DNA from: Spectribacter acetivorans
GTDB taxonomy: Bacteria; Pseudomonadota; Gammaproteobacteria; Nevskiales; Salinisphaeraceae
NCBI RefSeq assembly: GCF_031846305.1
Contig: NZ_JAVRHY010000002.1
Coordinates: 124,001-188,000 of the forward strand
Direction of reading: 5' to 3'
Length of the DNA: 64,000 bases
Under the pieces are notes generated by a model, which searched no databases, was not told the origin of the DNA, and saw nothing but the letters and a program-made list of their open reading frames with translations. Positions 1 through 8,369 of the stretch are shown here, piece after piece. The position numbers and the translations under genes were made by a program. Each line of letters begins with the position of its first letter. Within the stretch, counting starts at the first letter, position 1.

Positions 1-390
1 GTGGCGGTGTCGCTGCACGGCGAGTCGCCGTCCCACTATGACACCGCCGCACAGGTCGCGGTTTCCATTGTCGATCTGCTCCAGCGCGACCCGCTGCCGG
101 CCGATACCATTCTCAACGTGAATGTCCCGGACTGTCCGCTGTACGAACTGGCCGGCCACGAGGCCACGCGCCTGGGCAACCGCCACCGCGCCGAGCGGGT
201 GGTGCGCCAGAACGATCCGCGCGGCAATCCCATCTACTGGATCGGCCCGGCCGGGGCCGAGTCCGACTCCGGCGCCGGTACCGATTTCCATGCGGTGGCC
301 AACAAGCGGGTATCGGTGACGCCGATCCAGACCGATGTCACCCGGTTCGCCGCGCTGGACCAGATCGCGGGGTGGGTACAGGGGCTGTGA
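1..390 (+). CDS. surE: 5'/3'-nucleotidase SurE, C-terminal part (partial)
   Basis: The first base of the window is already inside this gene; only the last 129 codons are present and the N-terminal metal-binding half is missing. The visible part aligns by eye with the C-terminal half of E. coli SurE: the HYDTAA stretch, ILNVNVPD, the DPRGNPIYWIGPAG loop and the final VSVTPIQTDVT strand. SurE is a cytoplasmic divalent-metal-dependent phosphatase acting on nucleoside monophosphates. In many gammaproteobacteria it overlaps or abuts pcm; here a small mobile element begins 5 bp after its TGA stop at 388-390 and separates the two. The first codon GTG is internal, not a start. Confidence 0.95.
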   Translation: MAVSLHGESPSHYDTAAQVAVSIVDLLQRDPLPADTILNVNVPDCPLYELAGHEATRLGNRHRAERVVRQNDPRGNPIYWIGPAGAESDSGAGTDFHAVANKRVSVTPIQTDVTRFAALDQIAGWVQGL

Positions 391-394
391 TTGT

Positions 395-668
395 GGAACC
401 TCTGATTTATGCCCACGCGGATCACGTTTGTGTCCCAAAAGCTTCGAATGCAAGGCGCCCGGCGCCGCGCCGTGGCAGGCCCCACGGTCAAGCCGGGCAA
501 CGCCGCAGTCGAAGCTTTTGGGCCAAACCCCGAAGGGGCCGGGCCTTTGCGCGCTCCTGGACGGCGTCATTCGTCGCTTATTTGCAATCAGCAAACCGCA
601 CTCCTCATTCCTTGCCAGAAACGCGCAAAGACTCCGGCGTGACCGTGTCGGCATGAATCAGAGGTTCC
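395..668. mobile_element. MITE-like element with 19 bp terminal inverted repeats
   Basis: The ends are inverted repeats: GGAACCTCTGATTTATGCC at 395-413 and its reverse complement with one mismatch at 650-668. A second nested inverted repeat, CCCAAAAGCTTCGA at 434-447 and TCGAAGCTTTTGGG at 509-522, is perfect over 14 bp. No transposase is encoded; the open frame across it is not protein-like. The 274 bp size, terminal repeats and lack of coding capacity fit a miniature inverted-repeat element mobilised by a transposase elsewhere. No clear target-site duplication is visible at the edges, and no second copy was seen in this window. Confidence 0.7.
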
Positions 669-1336
669 CTAGCCGACATCCGCACGCCCGCGGCCTGGGC
701 GTGACCTCGCAGCGGGCGCGCGATCGGCTGGTGGCCGGCCTGCGCCAGGCAGGGGTCACCCACGAGGCGGTGCTCGAGGCAATGGCCCGCGTGCCGCGCC
801 ATGCCTTCATCGACGAGGCCCTGTCCTACAAGGCCTACGAGGACACGGCCCTGCCCATCGGCCACGCCCAGACCATTTCCCAGCCATTCGTGGTGGCGCA
901 CATGACCGCGCTGCTGCTGGGCGAGGGCGACCCGCCGGATACGGTGCTGGAAATCGGCACCGGCAGCGGTTATCAGGCCGCGGTGCTGGGCGAACTGGTG
1001 CGCTCGGTCTATAGCCTGGAGCGGATTCCGCCGCTGTATCAGCGGGCCCGGGCCTGCCTGCGGGAGCTGGGCTATATCAACGTGCGGGTGCGGCTGTCCG
1101 ACGGCACGCTGGGCCTGCCGGATTACGGGCCGTTCGACGGCATCCTGATCACCGCCGCCGGCGAGGAAGTGCCCGCGGCGCTGCTGGATCAGCTCGCCGA
1201 CGGCGGCCGGCTGGTGGCGCCGGTGGGCGCGCCGGGTAATCAGCGGCTGATGGTGATGCAGCGCCAGGGCCGCGACGTCACCACCCGCGAGCTGGACCCG
1301 GTGAGTTTCGTGCCGCTGGTCGCCGGGCTGGAATGA
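653..1336 (+). CDS. pcm: protein-L-isoaspartate O-methyltransferase
   Basis: Repairs isoaspartyl residues in aged proteins using S-adenosylmethionine. The sequence follows the Pcm family throughout: TSQRARDRL near the start, the ALPIGHAQTISQP substrate segment, the SAM-binding VLEIGTGSGYQAAVL loop, and the C-terminal SFVPLV strand. The start is uncertain. ATG 653 lies inside the right terminal repeat of the inserted element, so the first 16 residues come partly from that element. GTG 701 gives a protein beginning VTSQRARDRL, which matches the N-terminus of shorter relatives such as the pseudomonad enzyme. Neither has a clear ribosome binding site. The gene overlaps the next one by 4 bp (ATGA). 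Confidence 0.93.
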   Translation: MNQRFPSRHPHARGLGVTSQRARDRLVAGLRQAGVTHEAVLEAMARVPRHAFIDEALSYKAYEDTALPIGHAQTISQPFVVAHMTALLLGEGDPPDTVLEIGTGSGYQAAVLGELVRSVYSLERIPPLYQRARACLRELGYINVRVRLSDGTLGLPDYGPFDGILITAAGEEVPAALLDQLADGGRLVAPVGAPGNQRLMVMQRQGRDVTTRELDPVSFVPLVAGLE

Positions 1337-1914
1337 CGCGAATCTGGCGACGGCTCTACGATGCCGTATTGCGGGCGTCGGCCCATCCCCGCGCCAACTG
1401 GTGGCTGGCGGGGCTGAGTTTTTCCGAATCCTCCTTCTTTCCCATTCCGCCGGACGTGATGCTCGCGCCCATGTGCCTGGCGCGGCCGGAACGGGCCTGG
1501 CGCTTTGCCCTGATCACCACGCTGGCCTCGGTAGTGGGCGGGGTGGCCGGGTATGTCATCGGCGTATTCCTGCTCGACGCGGCCACCGTCTGGATGCAGA
1601 CCATGGGCTACTGGACCGGCTACCTGCGGGTGCGCGACTGGTTTGCCGACTGGGGCTTCCTGGCAGTGCTGGTGGCAGGTTTCTCGCCCATTCCCTACAA
1701 GGTGTTTACGATTGCAGCAGGTGCCGGCGCCATGCCGCTGCTGCCGTTCGTCGCCGCCTCGGCCATCGGCCGGGGCGGGCGGTTCTTTCTGGTGGCGGCG
1801 CTGGTGCGCTGGTTCGGCCCGGCGCTGGAGCGTCAACTGTTGCGGTACGTCGATTGGATCGGATGGACAATGGTGCTGCTCATCGCCGTCGGAGTGCTCT
1901 GGTACCAGTTATAG
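1333..1914 (+). CDS. YqaA-family VTT/DedA-like inner membrane protein
   Basis: A 193-residue integral membrane protein of the YqaA branch of the VTT (SNARE-associated Golgi/DedA) superfamily. Visible features are the N-terminal SFSESSFFPIPPDVML re-entrant-like segment with a conserved Pro pair, a hydrophobic helix around residues 58-80, the second half-repeat GFSPIPYKVFTIAAGAG, and a C-terminal helix. Relatives are proposed to act in lipid or undecaprenyl phosphate translocation, but the function of YqaA itself is not settled. It overlaps pcm by 4 bp and nlpD by about 50 bp, so it is translated as part of the same operon. Confidence 0.85.
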   Translation: MTRIWRRLYDAVLRASAHPRANWWLAGLSFSESSFFPIPPDVMLAPMCLARPERAWRFALITTLASVVGGVAGYVIGVFLLDAATVWMQTMGYWTGYLRVRDWFADWGFLAVLVAGFSPIPYKVFTIAAGAGAMPLLPFVAASAIGRGGRFFLVAALVRWFGPALERQLLRYVDWIGWTMVLLIAVGVLWYQL

Positions 1915-2609
1915 CGCTGCTGGTGGCAGCGCTCCTGGCGGGCTGCTCCCTGCGGCAGACGTTCCGGCCCGAACTGCACACGGTGGCGCGGGGCGAGACG
2001 CTGTACTCGATCGCCTGGGATTACGGCGTCAAGTGGCAGAACCTGGCCCGCTGGAACGATATCGATCCGCCGTACACGATCTATCCCGGCCAGGAACTCA
2101 CGCTGGACCCCTACGGCCCGGTGCGGGCCGAGTCGCCGTCATCCGACAAGGCCGAGGAAACCACCCGCACCACTCGCCGTCAGCCCGCCGCCAGTCCCAC
2201 CCCGGCGCCGACGCCGACGCCGCCTGCCAGCCGCCCGCGGCCGGAAGGCTGGCGCTGGCCGGCGGGCGGCGCGGTGCTGCGGGCCTATACCGGCGGCGAA
2301 TCGCTCAGCGGCATCGACATCGGCGGCAAGACGGGCGACACGGTGCACGCCGCCCAGGCCGGACGGGTGGTCTACAGTGGGACCGGGCTGAAGGGCTATG
2401 GGAATCTGGTGATCATCAAGCACGACGAACAATTCCTGTCCGCCTATGGCTACAACCGCAAGCTGCTGGTCGAGCAGGGCCGGCAGGTCGAGGTGGGCGA
2501 GGCGATCGCGGAAATGGGTGTCGGCCCCAACCAGCAGCCGGCGCTGCACTTCGAGGTCCGCCGCGATGGCGCGCCGATCAACCCGCGCGAGGTGCTGCCG
2601 CCGCGTTGA
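1863..2609 (+). CDS. nlpD: NlpD-like LysM/M23 lipoprotein (amidase activator)
   Basis: An outer-membrane lipoprotein of 248 residues. It has a positively charged start (HRRR), a hydrophobic helix and a lipobox LAGC with Cys28. A LysM domain follows at about residues 39-82, then a Pro/Thr/Ala-rich linker, then an M23 (LytM) domain from about 125 to the end. The M23 domain lacks the first catalytic His (LSGIDIGG where active enzymes have HxGxD) and has SAYGYN in place of the HxH motif, as in E. coli NlpD, so it most likely activates a cell-wall amidase rather than cutting peptidoglycan itself. ATG 1863 is the only good in-frame start placing a signal peptide before the lipobox. It is not followed by rpoS. 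Confidence 0.9.
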   Translation: MDNGAAHRRRSALVPVIALLVAALLAGCSLRQTFRPELHTVARGETLYSIAWDYGVKWQNLARWNDIDPPYTIYPGQELTLDPYGPVRAESPSSDKAEETTRTTRRQPAASPTPAPTPTPPASRPRPEGWRWPAGGAVLRAYTGGESLSGIDIGGKTGDTVHAAQAGRVVYSGTGLKGYGNLVIIKHDEQFLSAYGYNRKLLVEQGRQVEVGEAIAEMGVGPNQQPALHFEVRRDGAPINPREVLPPR

Positions 2610-2675
2610 TCTGGTTGCGGGGCGGGCTTTCTGGCAAAATTCCGCTATTGCGTCGCAGGTGCGGCGCGGGGATGG

Positions 2676-2692
2676 GCCGCCCTCGGGGCGGC
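2676..2692 (+). terminator. GC hairpin after nlpD
   Basis: GCCGCCC and GGGCGGC form a 7 bp stem with a 3-base loop between nlpD and alaC. There is no run of T after it, so intrinsic termination is possible but weak. Confidence 0.3.
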
Positions 2693-2702
2693 TCATTCAT
2701 TC

Positions 2703-3932
2703 GTGATCAGCCCGTTGCCGGAGCCCACGCGTTTGTCCTCCTCGAAAGCCAGCTTCCCCCGTATCGAACGGCTGCCGCCGTACGTGTTCAGCATCGTCAA
2801 TGATCTGAAGAAGGCGGCGCGAGCGCGCGGGGAAGACATCATCGACCTGGGCATGGGCAATCCGGATCAGCCCACGCCGCAGCACATCGTCGACAAGATG
2901 GTGGAAGTGACCCAGCGCGGCGACACCCATCGCTATTCGGTTTCCAAGGGCATTCCGCGGCTGCGGCTGGCGATCTGCGATTGGTACAAGCGCCGCTATG
3001 ACGTCGAACTGGACCCGGACAGCGAGGCCATCGTCACCATCGGCTCCAAGGAGGGCCTGGCCCATCTGATGCTGGCCACGCTGGAACGCGGCGACCAGGT
3101 GCTGGTGCCCAATCCGGCCTATCCGATTCATCCCTACGGCGCGGTGATTGCCGGCGCCGACGTGCGCCATGTGCAGCTCACGCCGGACTCCGACTTCTTC
3201 GAGGAGCTGGAAAAGGCCATTAAGGAGTCCTGGCCGCGTCCGAAGATGATGCTGCTGAACTTCCCCTGCAACCCGACCACGGAATGCGCCACGCTCGAGT
3301 TCTTCGAAAAGGCGGTGGCGATGGCGCGGGAATACGATCTGTGGATCGTGCAGGACCTGGCCTATGCCGACCTGGTGTTCGACGGCCACGAGGCGCCGTC
3401 GATCCTGCAGGTGCCCGGCGCCAAGGAAGTGGCGGTGGAGTCGTTCTCGCTGTCCAAGAGCTACAACATGCCCGGCTGGCGGGTGGGCTTCCTGTGCGGC
3501 AATCCCACGCTGATCGCGGCCCTGGCCAAGATGAAGTCGTACCTGGATTACGGCATGTTCACGCCGGTGCAGGTGGCGGCCATCGCCGCCCTCAACGGTC
3601 CGCAGGAATGCGTGACCGAAATCCGCGAAATGTACCGGGCCCGGCGCGACGTGTTCTGCGATGGGCTCAACGAAATCGGCTGGACGGTGGAAAAGCCCAA
3701 GGCGACGATGTTCGTCTGGGCGCCGGTGCCGGAAATGTACCGCGCGGAAGGGTCGCTGGAATTCTCCAAGCGGCTGCTGCGGGATGCCGAGGTGGCGGTG
3801 TCGCCGGGCGTGGGTTTCGGCCAGTACGGTGATGATCACGTCCGCATCGGGCTGATCGAGAACGAACAGCGAACCCGCCAGGCGCTGCGCAACATCAAGC
3901 GTATGCTGCGGCGGGATTCGGCCATTGCATGA
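2703..3932 (+). CDS. alaC: alanine (glutamate-pyruvate) aminotransferase AlaC type
   Basis: A fold-type I PLP aminotransferase of 409 residues, closest by recognition to AlaC, which interconverts pyruvate/glutamate and alanine/2-oxoglutarate in the cytoplasm. Visible marks: the IDLGMGNPDQPTP substrate loop, the PNPAYP segment, NFPCNPTT, and the PLP lysine K252 in SFSLSKSYNMPGWRVGF, followed by the C-terminal substrate Arg in DHVRIGL. The start is GTG 2703; TTG at 2733 would remove ten variable residues. It is 72 bp upstream of hom and probably co-transcribed, as in many proteobacteria where this aminotransferase precedes homoserine dehydrogenase. Confidence 0.92.
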   Translation: MISPLPEPTRLSSSKASFPRIERLPPYVFSIVNDLKKAARARGEDIIDLGMGNPDQPTPQHIVDKMVEVTQRGDTHRYSVSKGIPRLRLAICDWYKRRYDVELDPDSEAIVTIGSKEGLAHLMLATLERGDQVLVPNPAYPIHPYGAVIAGADVRHVQLTPDSDFFEELEKAIKESWPRPKMMLLNFPCNPTTECATLEFFEKAVAMAREYDLWIVQDLAYADLVFDGHEAPSILQVPGAKEVAVESFSLSKSYNMPGWRVGFLCGNPTLIAALAKMKSYLDYGMFTPVQVAAIAALNGPQECVTEIREMYRARRDVFCDGLNEIGWTVEKPKATMFVWAPVPEMYRAEGSLEFSKRLLRDAEVAVSPGVGFGQYGDDHVRIGLIENEQRTRQALRNIKRMLRRDSAIA

Positions 3933-3952
3933 CGGCCTGAAACGGCCATTTC

Positions 3953-3978
3953 CGGCGCCGCCGTTCGGGGCGGCGCCG
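3953..3978. repeat. strong GC hairpin between alaC and hom
   Basis: CGGCGCCGCC at 3953-3962 pairs perfectly with GGCGGCGCCG at 3969-3978 across a 6-base GTTCGG loop. There is no T-run; it may stabilise the upstream mRNA or attenuate read-through into hom. Confidence 0.45.
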
Positions 3979-4004
3979 CGAGTCAAACGAAGGGAGACAT
4001 CAGC

Positions 4005-5318
4005 GTGAAACCGGTCAATGTCGGTCTGTTGGGCCTGGGCACCGTGGGTGCGGGCACCGTCAATCTGCTGGCGAACAACGCGAAGGAGATCGGGCGGCGC
4101 GCCGGACGCGTGGTGCGTATTACCCACGCGGCGGTACAGAACCTCGACAAGCCGCGGGAGTGCCCCACCGACGGCATCACGCTCACCACCGACCCGTTCG
4201 CGGTGGTCAACGACCCGGATATCGACGTGGTGCTGGAGCTGATCGGCGGCGAGGATGACGCCTACAAGCTGGTGATGGCCGCGATCGAGCAGGGCAAGCA
4301 CGTGGTCACCGCCAACAAGCACCTGATCGCGCTGCACGGCAACGAAATCTTCGCTGCCGCCGACAAGCACGACGTGGTGGTGACGTTCGAGGCCGCCGTG
4401 GCCGGTGGCATCCCCATCATCAAGGCGATCCGGGAGGGCCTGGCCGCCAATCACATCGAATGGCTGGCCGGCATCATCAATGGCACCGGCAACTTCATCC
4501 TCAGCCAGATGAAGTTCGAGGGCGCAGATTTCGCCGAGGCCCTGGCCGAGGCCCAGGCGCTGGGCTATGCCGAAGCCGATCCCACCTTCGACGTGGACGG
4601 CATCGACGCCGCCCACAAGCTGGCGATCCTGGGTTCCATCGCCTTCGGTATTCCGCTGTCGTTCGACCGCATCTACACCCAGGGCATCCGCGGCATTCAC
4701 GCCGACGACATCGCCTATGCCGAGGAAATGGGCTACCGGATCAAGCATCTGGGCATCGCCCGGCGCAACGACGGCAGCATCGAACTTCGCGTGCATCCCA
4801 CGCTGGTGTCGGAAAAGGCGCTGCTGGCCAACGTGGAAGGCGAGAAGAACGCGGTGATGGTCTACGGTGACGCCGTGGGGCCGACCGTCTACTACGGCGC
4901 CGGCGCCGGCGCCGGACCCACCGCCTCGGCGGTGGTGGCCGACCTGATCGACACCGTGCGCATGATGAGTGTCGACCCCACCGGCCGGGTACCGCATCTG
5001 GCCTTCCAGCCGGACCAGATCACCGACACGCCGATCCTGGGCAACGAGGGCTTCTTCTGCGGCCACTACTTCCGTGTGCAGGTGGCCGACGAGCCGGGCG
5101 TGATGTCCAGGATCACCGGCCTGCTGGCCCAGCACGAGATCAGCATCGAGGCGATCCTGCAGAAGGATCCGGAAACCGCCGGCGACGACGCCCTGATCAT
5201 CATCGTCACCAAGCCGGTGATCGAGGGCCAGGTAATGAAGTTCTTCGATAGCCTGGATGATCTGCCCGAGACGCGACCGGGGCTGGTGCACATGCGCGTG
5301 GCGCAGTTCGAGGACTAG
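4005..5318 (+). CDS. hom: homoserine dehydrogenase
   Basis: Reduces aspartate semialdehyde to homoserine, the branch point to threonine and methionine. The 437-residue chain shows the N-terminal dinucleotide fold (VGLLGLGTVGAGTVNLL), the catalytic region with ANKHLIA and the GIINGTGNFILSQM loop, and EADPTFDVDGIDAAHKLAIL, whose Lys is catalytic in the family. A C-terminal ACT domain (GVMSRITGLLAQHEISIEAI) from about residue 355 is the usual site of threonine feedback. It is monofunctional, with no aspartokinase part. GTG 4005 is preceded by AGGGAG at 3991. thrC follows after 77 bp. Confidence 0.96.
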   Translation: MKPVNVGLLGLGTVGAGTVNLLANNAKEIGRRAGRVVRITHAAVQNLDKPRECPTDGITLTTDPFAVVNDPDIDVVLELIGGEDDAYKLVMAAIEQGKHVVTANKHLIALHGNEIFAAADKHDVVVTFEAAVAGGIPIIKAIREGLAANHIEWLAGIINGTGNFILSQMKFEGADFAEALAEAQALGYAEADPTFDVDGIDAAHKLAILGSIAFGIPLSFDRIYTQGIRGIHADDIAYAEEMGYRIKHLGIARRNDGSIELRVHPTLVSEKALLANVEGEKNAVMVYGDAVGPTVYYGAGAGAGPTASAVVADLIDTVRMMSVDPTGRVPHLAFQPDQITDTPILGNEGFFCGHYFRVQVADEPGVMSRITGLLAQHEISIEAILQKDPETAGDDALIIIVTKPVIEGQVMKFFDSLDDLPETRPGLVHMRVAQFED

Positions 5319-5326
5319 GCGTTGCC

Positions 5327-5355
5327 GTTTCGAGTTTCAGGTTTCGAGTTTCAAG
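5327..5355. repeat. tandem 14 bp repeat between hom and thrC
   Basis: GTTTCGAGTTTCAG is followed directly by GTTTCGAGTTTCAAG, two near-identical copies in the hom-thrC spacer. Function unknown. Confidence 0.6.
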
Positions 5356-5395
5356 TTGAGTTCGGTTCGGCCCGGGTGCCGCGGAGACTGTCCAG

Positions 5396-6523
5396 ATGAG
5401 CCAACGCTATACGGGTTTGATCGAACGCTACCGGGATCGCCTCCCGGTCGCGGATGACGCCCGCCTGATCAGCCTGGGGGAGGGCGCCACGCCGCTCATC
5501 CGCCTGCACAACATCCCGCGCGACATCGGGTTCGGCGGCGAGCTGTACGTCAAGTACGAGGGGCTCAATCCCACCGGCTCGTTCAAGGATCGCGGCATGA
5601 CCATGGCCGTGACCCAGGCGGTGGCGGAAGGCGCCAAGGCCATCATCTGCGCGTCCACCGGGAATACCTCGGCCGCGGCGGCGGCCTATGCGGCGCGGGC
5701 TGGGATCACGGCCTTCGTGCTGATTCCGGACGGCAAGATCGCCATGGGCAAGCTCGCCCAGGCGATGATGCACGGCGCCCGCATCATCCAGATCGCGGGC
5801 AATTTCGACGCCGGCATGCGGCTGGTGCGCGAAGTGGCCGCGCAGACGCCGGTGACCATCGTCAACTCGATCAACCCCTACCGCCTGCAGGGGCAGAAGA
5901 CCGCCGCGTTCGAGATTGTCGAGGACCTCGGCCGCGCGCCGGACTACCACTGTCTGCCGGTGGGTAATGCCGGCAACATCACCGCGCACTGGATCGGCTA
6001 CAGCGAATGCGCCGCCACGCATCACGACGCGGTCACCAATGCCTGCAGCTACTGCGGCGGACGCTGTGCCTACGCCGGCGGCGGCAACGGCGAGCGCCCC
6101 ACCATGGTGGGCTATCAGGCCAACGGCAGCGCCCCGTTCCTGCGCGGTTCGATGGTGGATGATCCCGATACCGTGGCCACCGCCATCCGCATCGGTCATC
6201 CGCAGAGCTGGGATGCCGCCTGGGTGGTGCGCGAGGAATCCGGCGGCTGGTTCGATGAACTCACCGACGAGGAAATCCTGGCCACCCAGAAGCAGCTGGC
6301 CGCCCGCGAGGGCGTTTTCTGCGAGCCGGCGTCGGCGGCCTCCCTGGCCGGGGCCCTGCGTGACATCGGCCGCGGCCGCATTGCCGACGGGACCAGCGTG
6401 GTGTGCACCCTCACCGGCCACGGTCTGAAGGACCCGGACATCGCCATCAGCCAGGGCAGCGAGATCGAGACCGTGCCGGCCACGCTGGATGCGGTCAGCG
6501 CGGTGATCGGCGAAGCGGTCTGA
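5396..6523 (+). CDS. thrC: threonine synthase
   Basis: Converts O-phosphohomoserine to threonine with PLP. The 375-residue protein belongs to the shorter thrC type related to cysteine synthase fold-type II enzymes. The PLP lysine is K64 in NPTGSFKDRGM, the phosphate-binding STGNTSAAAAAYA follows, and LPVGNAGNITAHWIGY is the second cofactor loop. An unusual feature is the insertion with four Cys in ATHHDAVTNACSYCGGRCAYAG (three in a CxxCGGxC pattern), which could bind a metal. It follows hom and precedes recJ; the recJ start lies only 11 bp after its stop. Confidence 0.95.
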   Translation: MSQRYTGLIERYRDRLPVADDARLISLGEGATPLIRLHNIPRDIGFGGELYVKYEGLNPTGSFKDRGMTMAVTQAVAEGAKAIICASTGNTSAAAAAYAARAGITAFVLIPDGKIAMGKLAQAMMHGARIIQIAGNFDAGMRLVREVAAQTPVTIVNSINPYRLQGQKTAAFEIVEDLGRAPDYHCLPVGNAGNITAHWIGYSECAATHHDAVTNACSYCGGRCAYAGGGNGERPTMVGYQANGSAPFLRGSMVDDPDTVATAIRIGHPQSWDAAWVVREESGGWFDELTDEEILATQKQLAAREGVFCEPASAASLAGALRDIGRGRIADGTSVVCTLTGHGLKDPDIAISQGSEIETVPATLDAVSAVIGEAV

Positions 6524-6534
6524 CGCCGGGGTTG

Positions 6535-8280
6535 GTGGTCGACGCCGAACTCCACCGCATCCCGGCCCGGGACGGGGCCGGGCTGGTGCTGCGCCGCCGC
6601 CCGCCTCAGGCTGCCATCGACGCACTGCCGGCCTCGCTGCCGACGCTGCTGCGTCGCGTCTACGCCGCCCGCGGGGTTGGTGACGCCGACACGCTGTCGC
6701 TGGACCTCGCCCGTCTGCCGGACTTCCGCCAGCTTGCCGATATCGACGCCGCCTGCGGCCTGATCGAGCAGGCCCTCACCGACGATCAGCGAATCCTGGT
6801 GGTGGGGGATTTCGACGCCGACGGTGCTACCGCCACCGCCCTGGCGGTGCACCTGCTGCGGGCCTTCGGCGGCCGGCAGGTGGATTACCTGGTGCCGGAC
6901 CGGGCCCGACACGGCTACGGTCTGAGCCCGTCCGTGGTCGAAGCGGCCAGGGAGTTGCGCCCGCAGCTGATCATCACCGTGGACAACGGCATCGCCAGCC
7001 ACGACGGCGTCACCGCCGCCCATGCACTGGGCTGCCGGGTGCTGGTCACCGATCACCATCTGCCCCCGCCCGAGCTGCCGGCCGCCGATGCCATCGTCAA
7101 TCCCAACCGCGTGGATTGCCCCTTTCCGGACAAGGCGCTGGCCGGGGTCGGGGTGATCTTCTACGTCATGCTTGCGCTCCGGGCCCGGCTGCGCGAACGC
7201 GGCTGGTTCCGCGACCAGCCGGAACCGGTGCTGGCGGATTATCTCGATCTGGTGGCCCTGGGCACGGTGGCCGACGTGGTGCCGCTGACCCACACCAACC
7301 GCGTGCTCGTGGGCCAGGGTCTCAAGCGCATTCGCCGCGGCCGCACCCGGCCGGGCATCGCCGCCCTGGCGCAGGTGGCCGGACGCGAGCTGAACCGGCT
7401 GGTGGCCACCGACATCGGCTTCGGCCTGGCCCCGCGCCTGAACGCGGCCGGACGGCTCGACAACATGGCGTTGGGGGTGGAATGCCTGCTGGCGGCACAC
7501 GCCCATGGTGCCGATTCCGCAGCACTGGTGCTGGAACAGCTCAACGCCGAGCGCCGCGAACGTCAGTCGCAGATGCAGGACGAGGCGCTGGCCTCGCTGG
7601 CCGCCCTGGACCTGGGCGACGCCGGCCTGCCGTCCGGGCTGTGCCTGCACGAAGAGGACTGGCACGAGGGCATCGTGGGGTTGGTGGCCGGCCGCATCCG
7701 CGAACGCTACCACCGGCCGGTCGTCGCCTTCGCCCGGGCCGGGGCGGGCGGCCTGAAGGGGTCGGCCCGATCGGTGCCGGGTGTGCACATCCGCGACGTG
7801 CTGGCCAACGTGGCCACCGCCCATCCCGGGCTGGTGGACAAGTTCGGCGGCCACGGCATGGCCGCCGGTCTGAGCCTGGCGGAACACGAGCTGGACCGTT
7901 TCCGAGATGCCTTCGCCCTTGAGGTGGACCGCTGGGTCACTCCGGCCATGCTCGACGGCATCATCGATACCGACGGCGCCCTGACCGGCGACGACTTCAG
8001 CCTGGACACCGCCCGGGCCCTGCGCGAGGGCGGCCCCTGGGGCGCCGGGTTCCCGGAACCGGCGTTCGACGGCGAATTCCGCGTGCTGGATCAGCGCATC
8101 GTCGGGGAACGGCATCTCAAGCTGACCCTGATGCCGGCCGAGGGCGGCGCCGCCCTGTCCGCCATCGCCTTCAATCAGGAGCACAAGGTTGGCGAAGGCA
8201 TCTATGCCGTCTACCGGCTGGACGTCAACCGCTATCAGGCGATGGACAACCTGCAACTGGTGATCACCGCCATCGCCTGA
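6535..8280 (+). CDS. recJ: single-stranded-DNA-specific exonuclease RecJ
   Basis: A 5'-to-3' single-strand DNA exonuclease of the DHH family used in RecFOR recombination, mismatch repair and base excision repair. Visible motifs are GDFDADGATATA (motif I), VDNG, the DHH motif in VTDHHLPPPELP, ALGTVADVVPL, and the C-terminal DHHA1-type motif KFGGHGMAAGLSL. The length of 581 residues matches the family (E. coli 577). GTG 6535 was chosen because it starts just after the thrC stop and gives a family-like N-terminus; TTG 6532 is equivalent. The family is usually found next to thrC or hom in gammaproteobacteria, as here. Confidence 0.95.
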   Translation: MVDAELHRIPARDGAGLVLRRRPPQAAIDALPASLPTLLRRVYAARGVGDADTLSLDLARLPDFRQLADIDAACGLIEQALTDDQRILVVGDFDADGATATALAVHLLRAFGGRQVDYLVPDRARHGYGLSPSVVEAARELRPQLIITVDNGIASHDGVTAAHALGCRVLVTDHHLPPPELPAADAIVNPNRVDCPFPDKALAGVGVIFYVMLALRARLRERGWFRDQPEPVLADYLDLVALGTVADVVPLTHTNRVLVGQGLKRIRRGRTRPGIAALAQVAGRELNRLVATDIGFGLAPRLNAAGRLDNMALGVECLLAAHAHGADSAALVLEQLNAERRERQSQMQDEALASLAALDLGDAGLPSGLCLHEEDWHEGIVGLVAGRIRERYHRPVVAFARAGAGGLKGSARSVPGVHIRDVLANVATAHPGLVDKFGGHGMAAGLSLAEHELDRFRDAFALEVDRWVTPAMLDGIIDTDGALTGDDFSLDTARALREGGPWGAGFPEPAFDGEFRVLDQRIVGERHLKLTLMPAEGGAALSAIAFNQEHKVGEGIYAVYRLDVNRYQAMDNLQLVITAIA

Positions 8281-8369
8281 AACCCCCGCGGGCCCTTGTG
8301 TTATCGTCGCCGGCCGATACTACAGGCGGACTTCATCGCGGACCGGCGCTCAGCCGGCCGCCGCTTTTC

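Noticed and set aside
372..656. Open frame inside the MITE-like element
   Set aside because: Arg/Ala/Pro-rich translation with no transposase-like motif and no start signal; the element is non-coding.
2697..5291. 864-codon open frame antisense to alaC and hom
   Set aside because: It is the mirror of two clear genes; long antisense open frames are common at this GC. It has a His/Gly/Arg-rich composition without domain signal.
6196..8256. 686-codon open frame antisense to thrC and recJ
   Set aside because: Shadow frame, no motif of its own.
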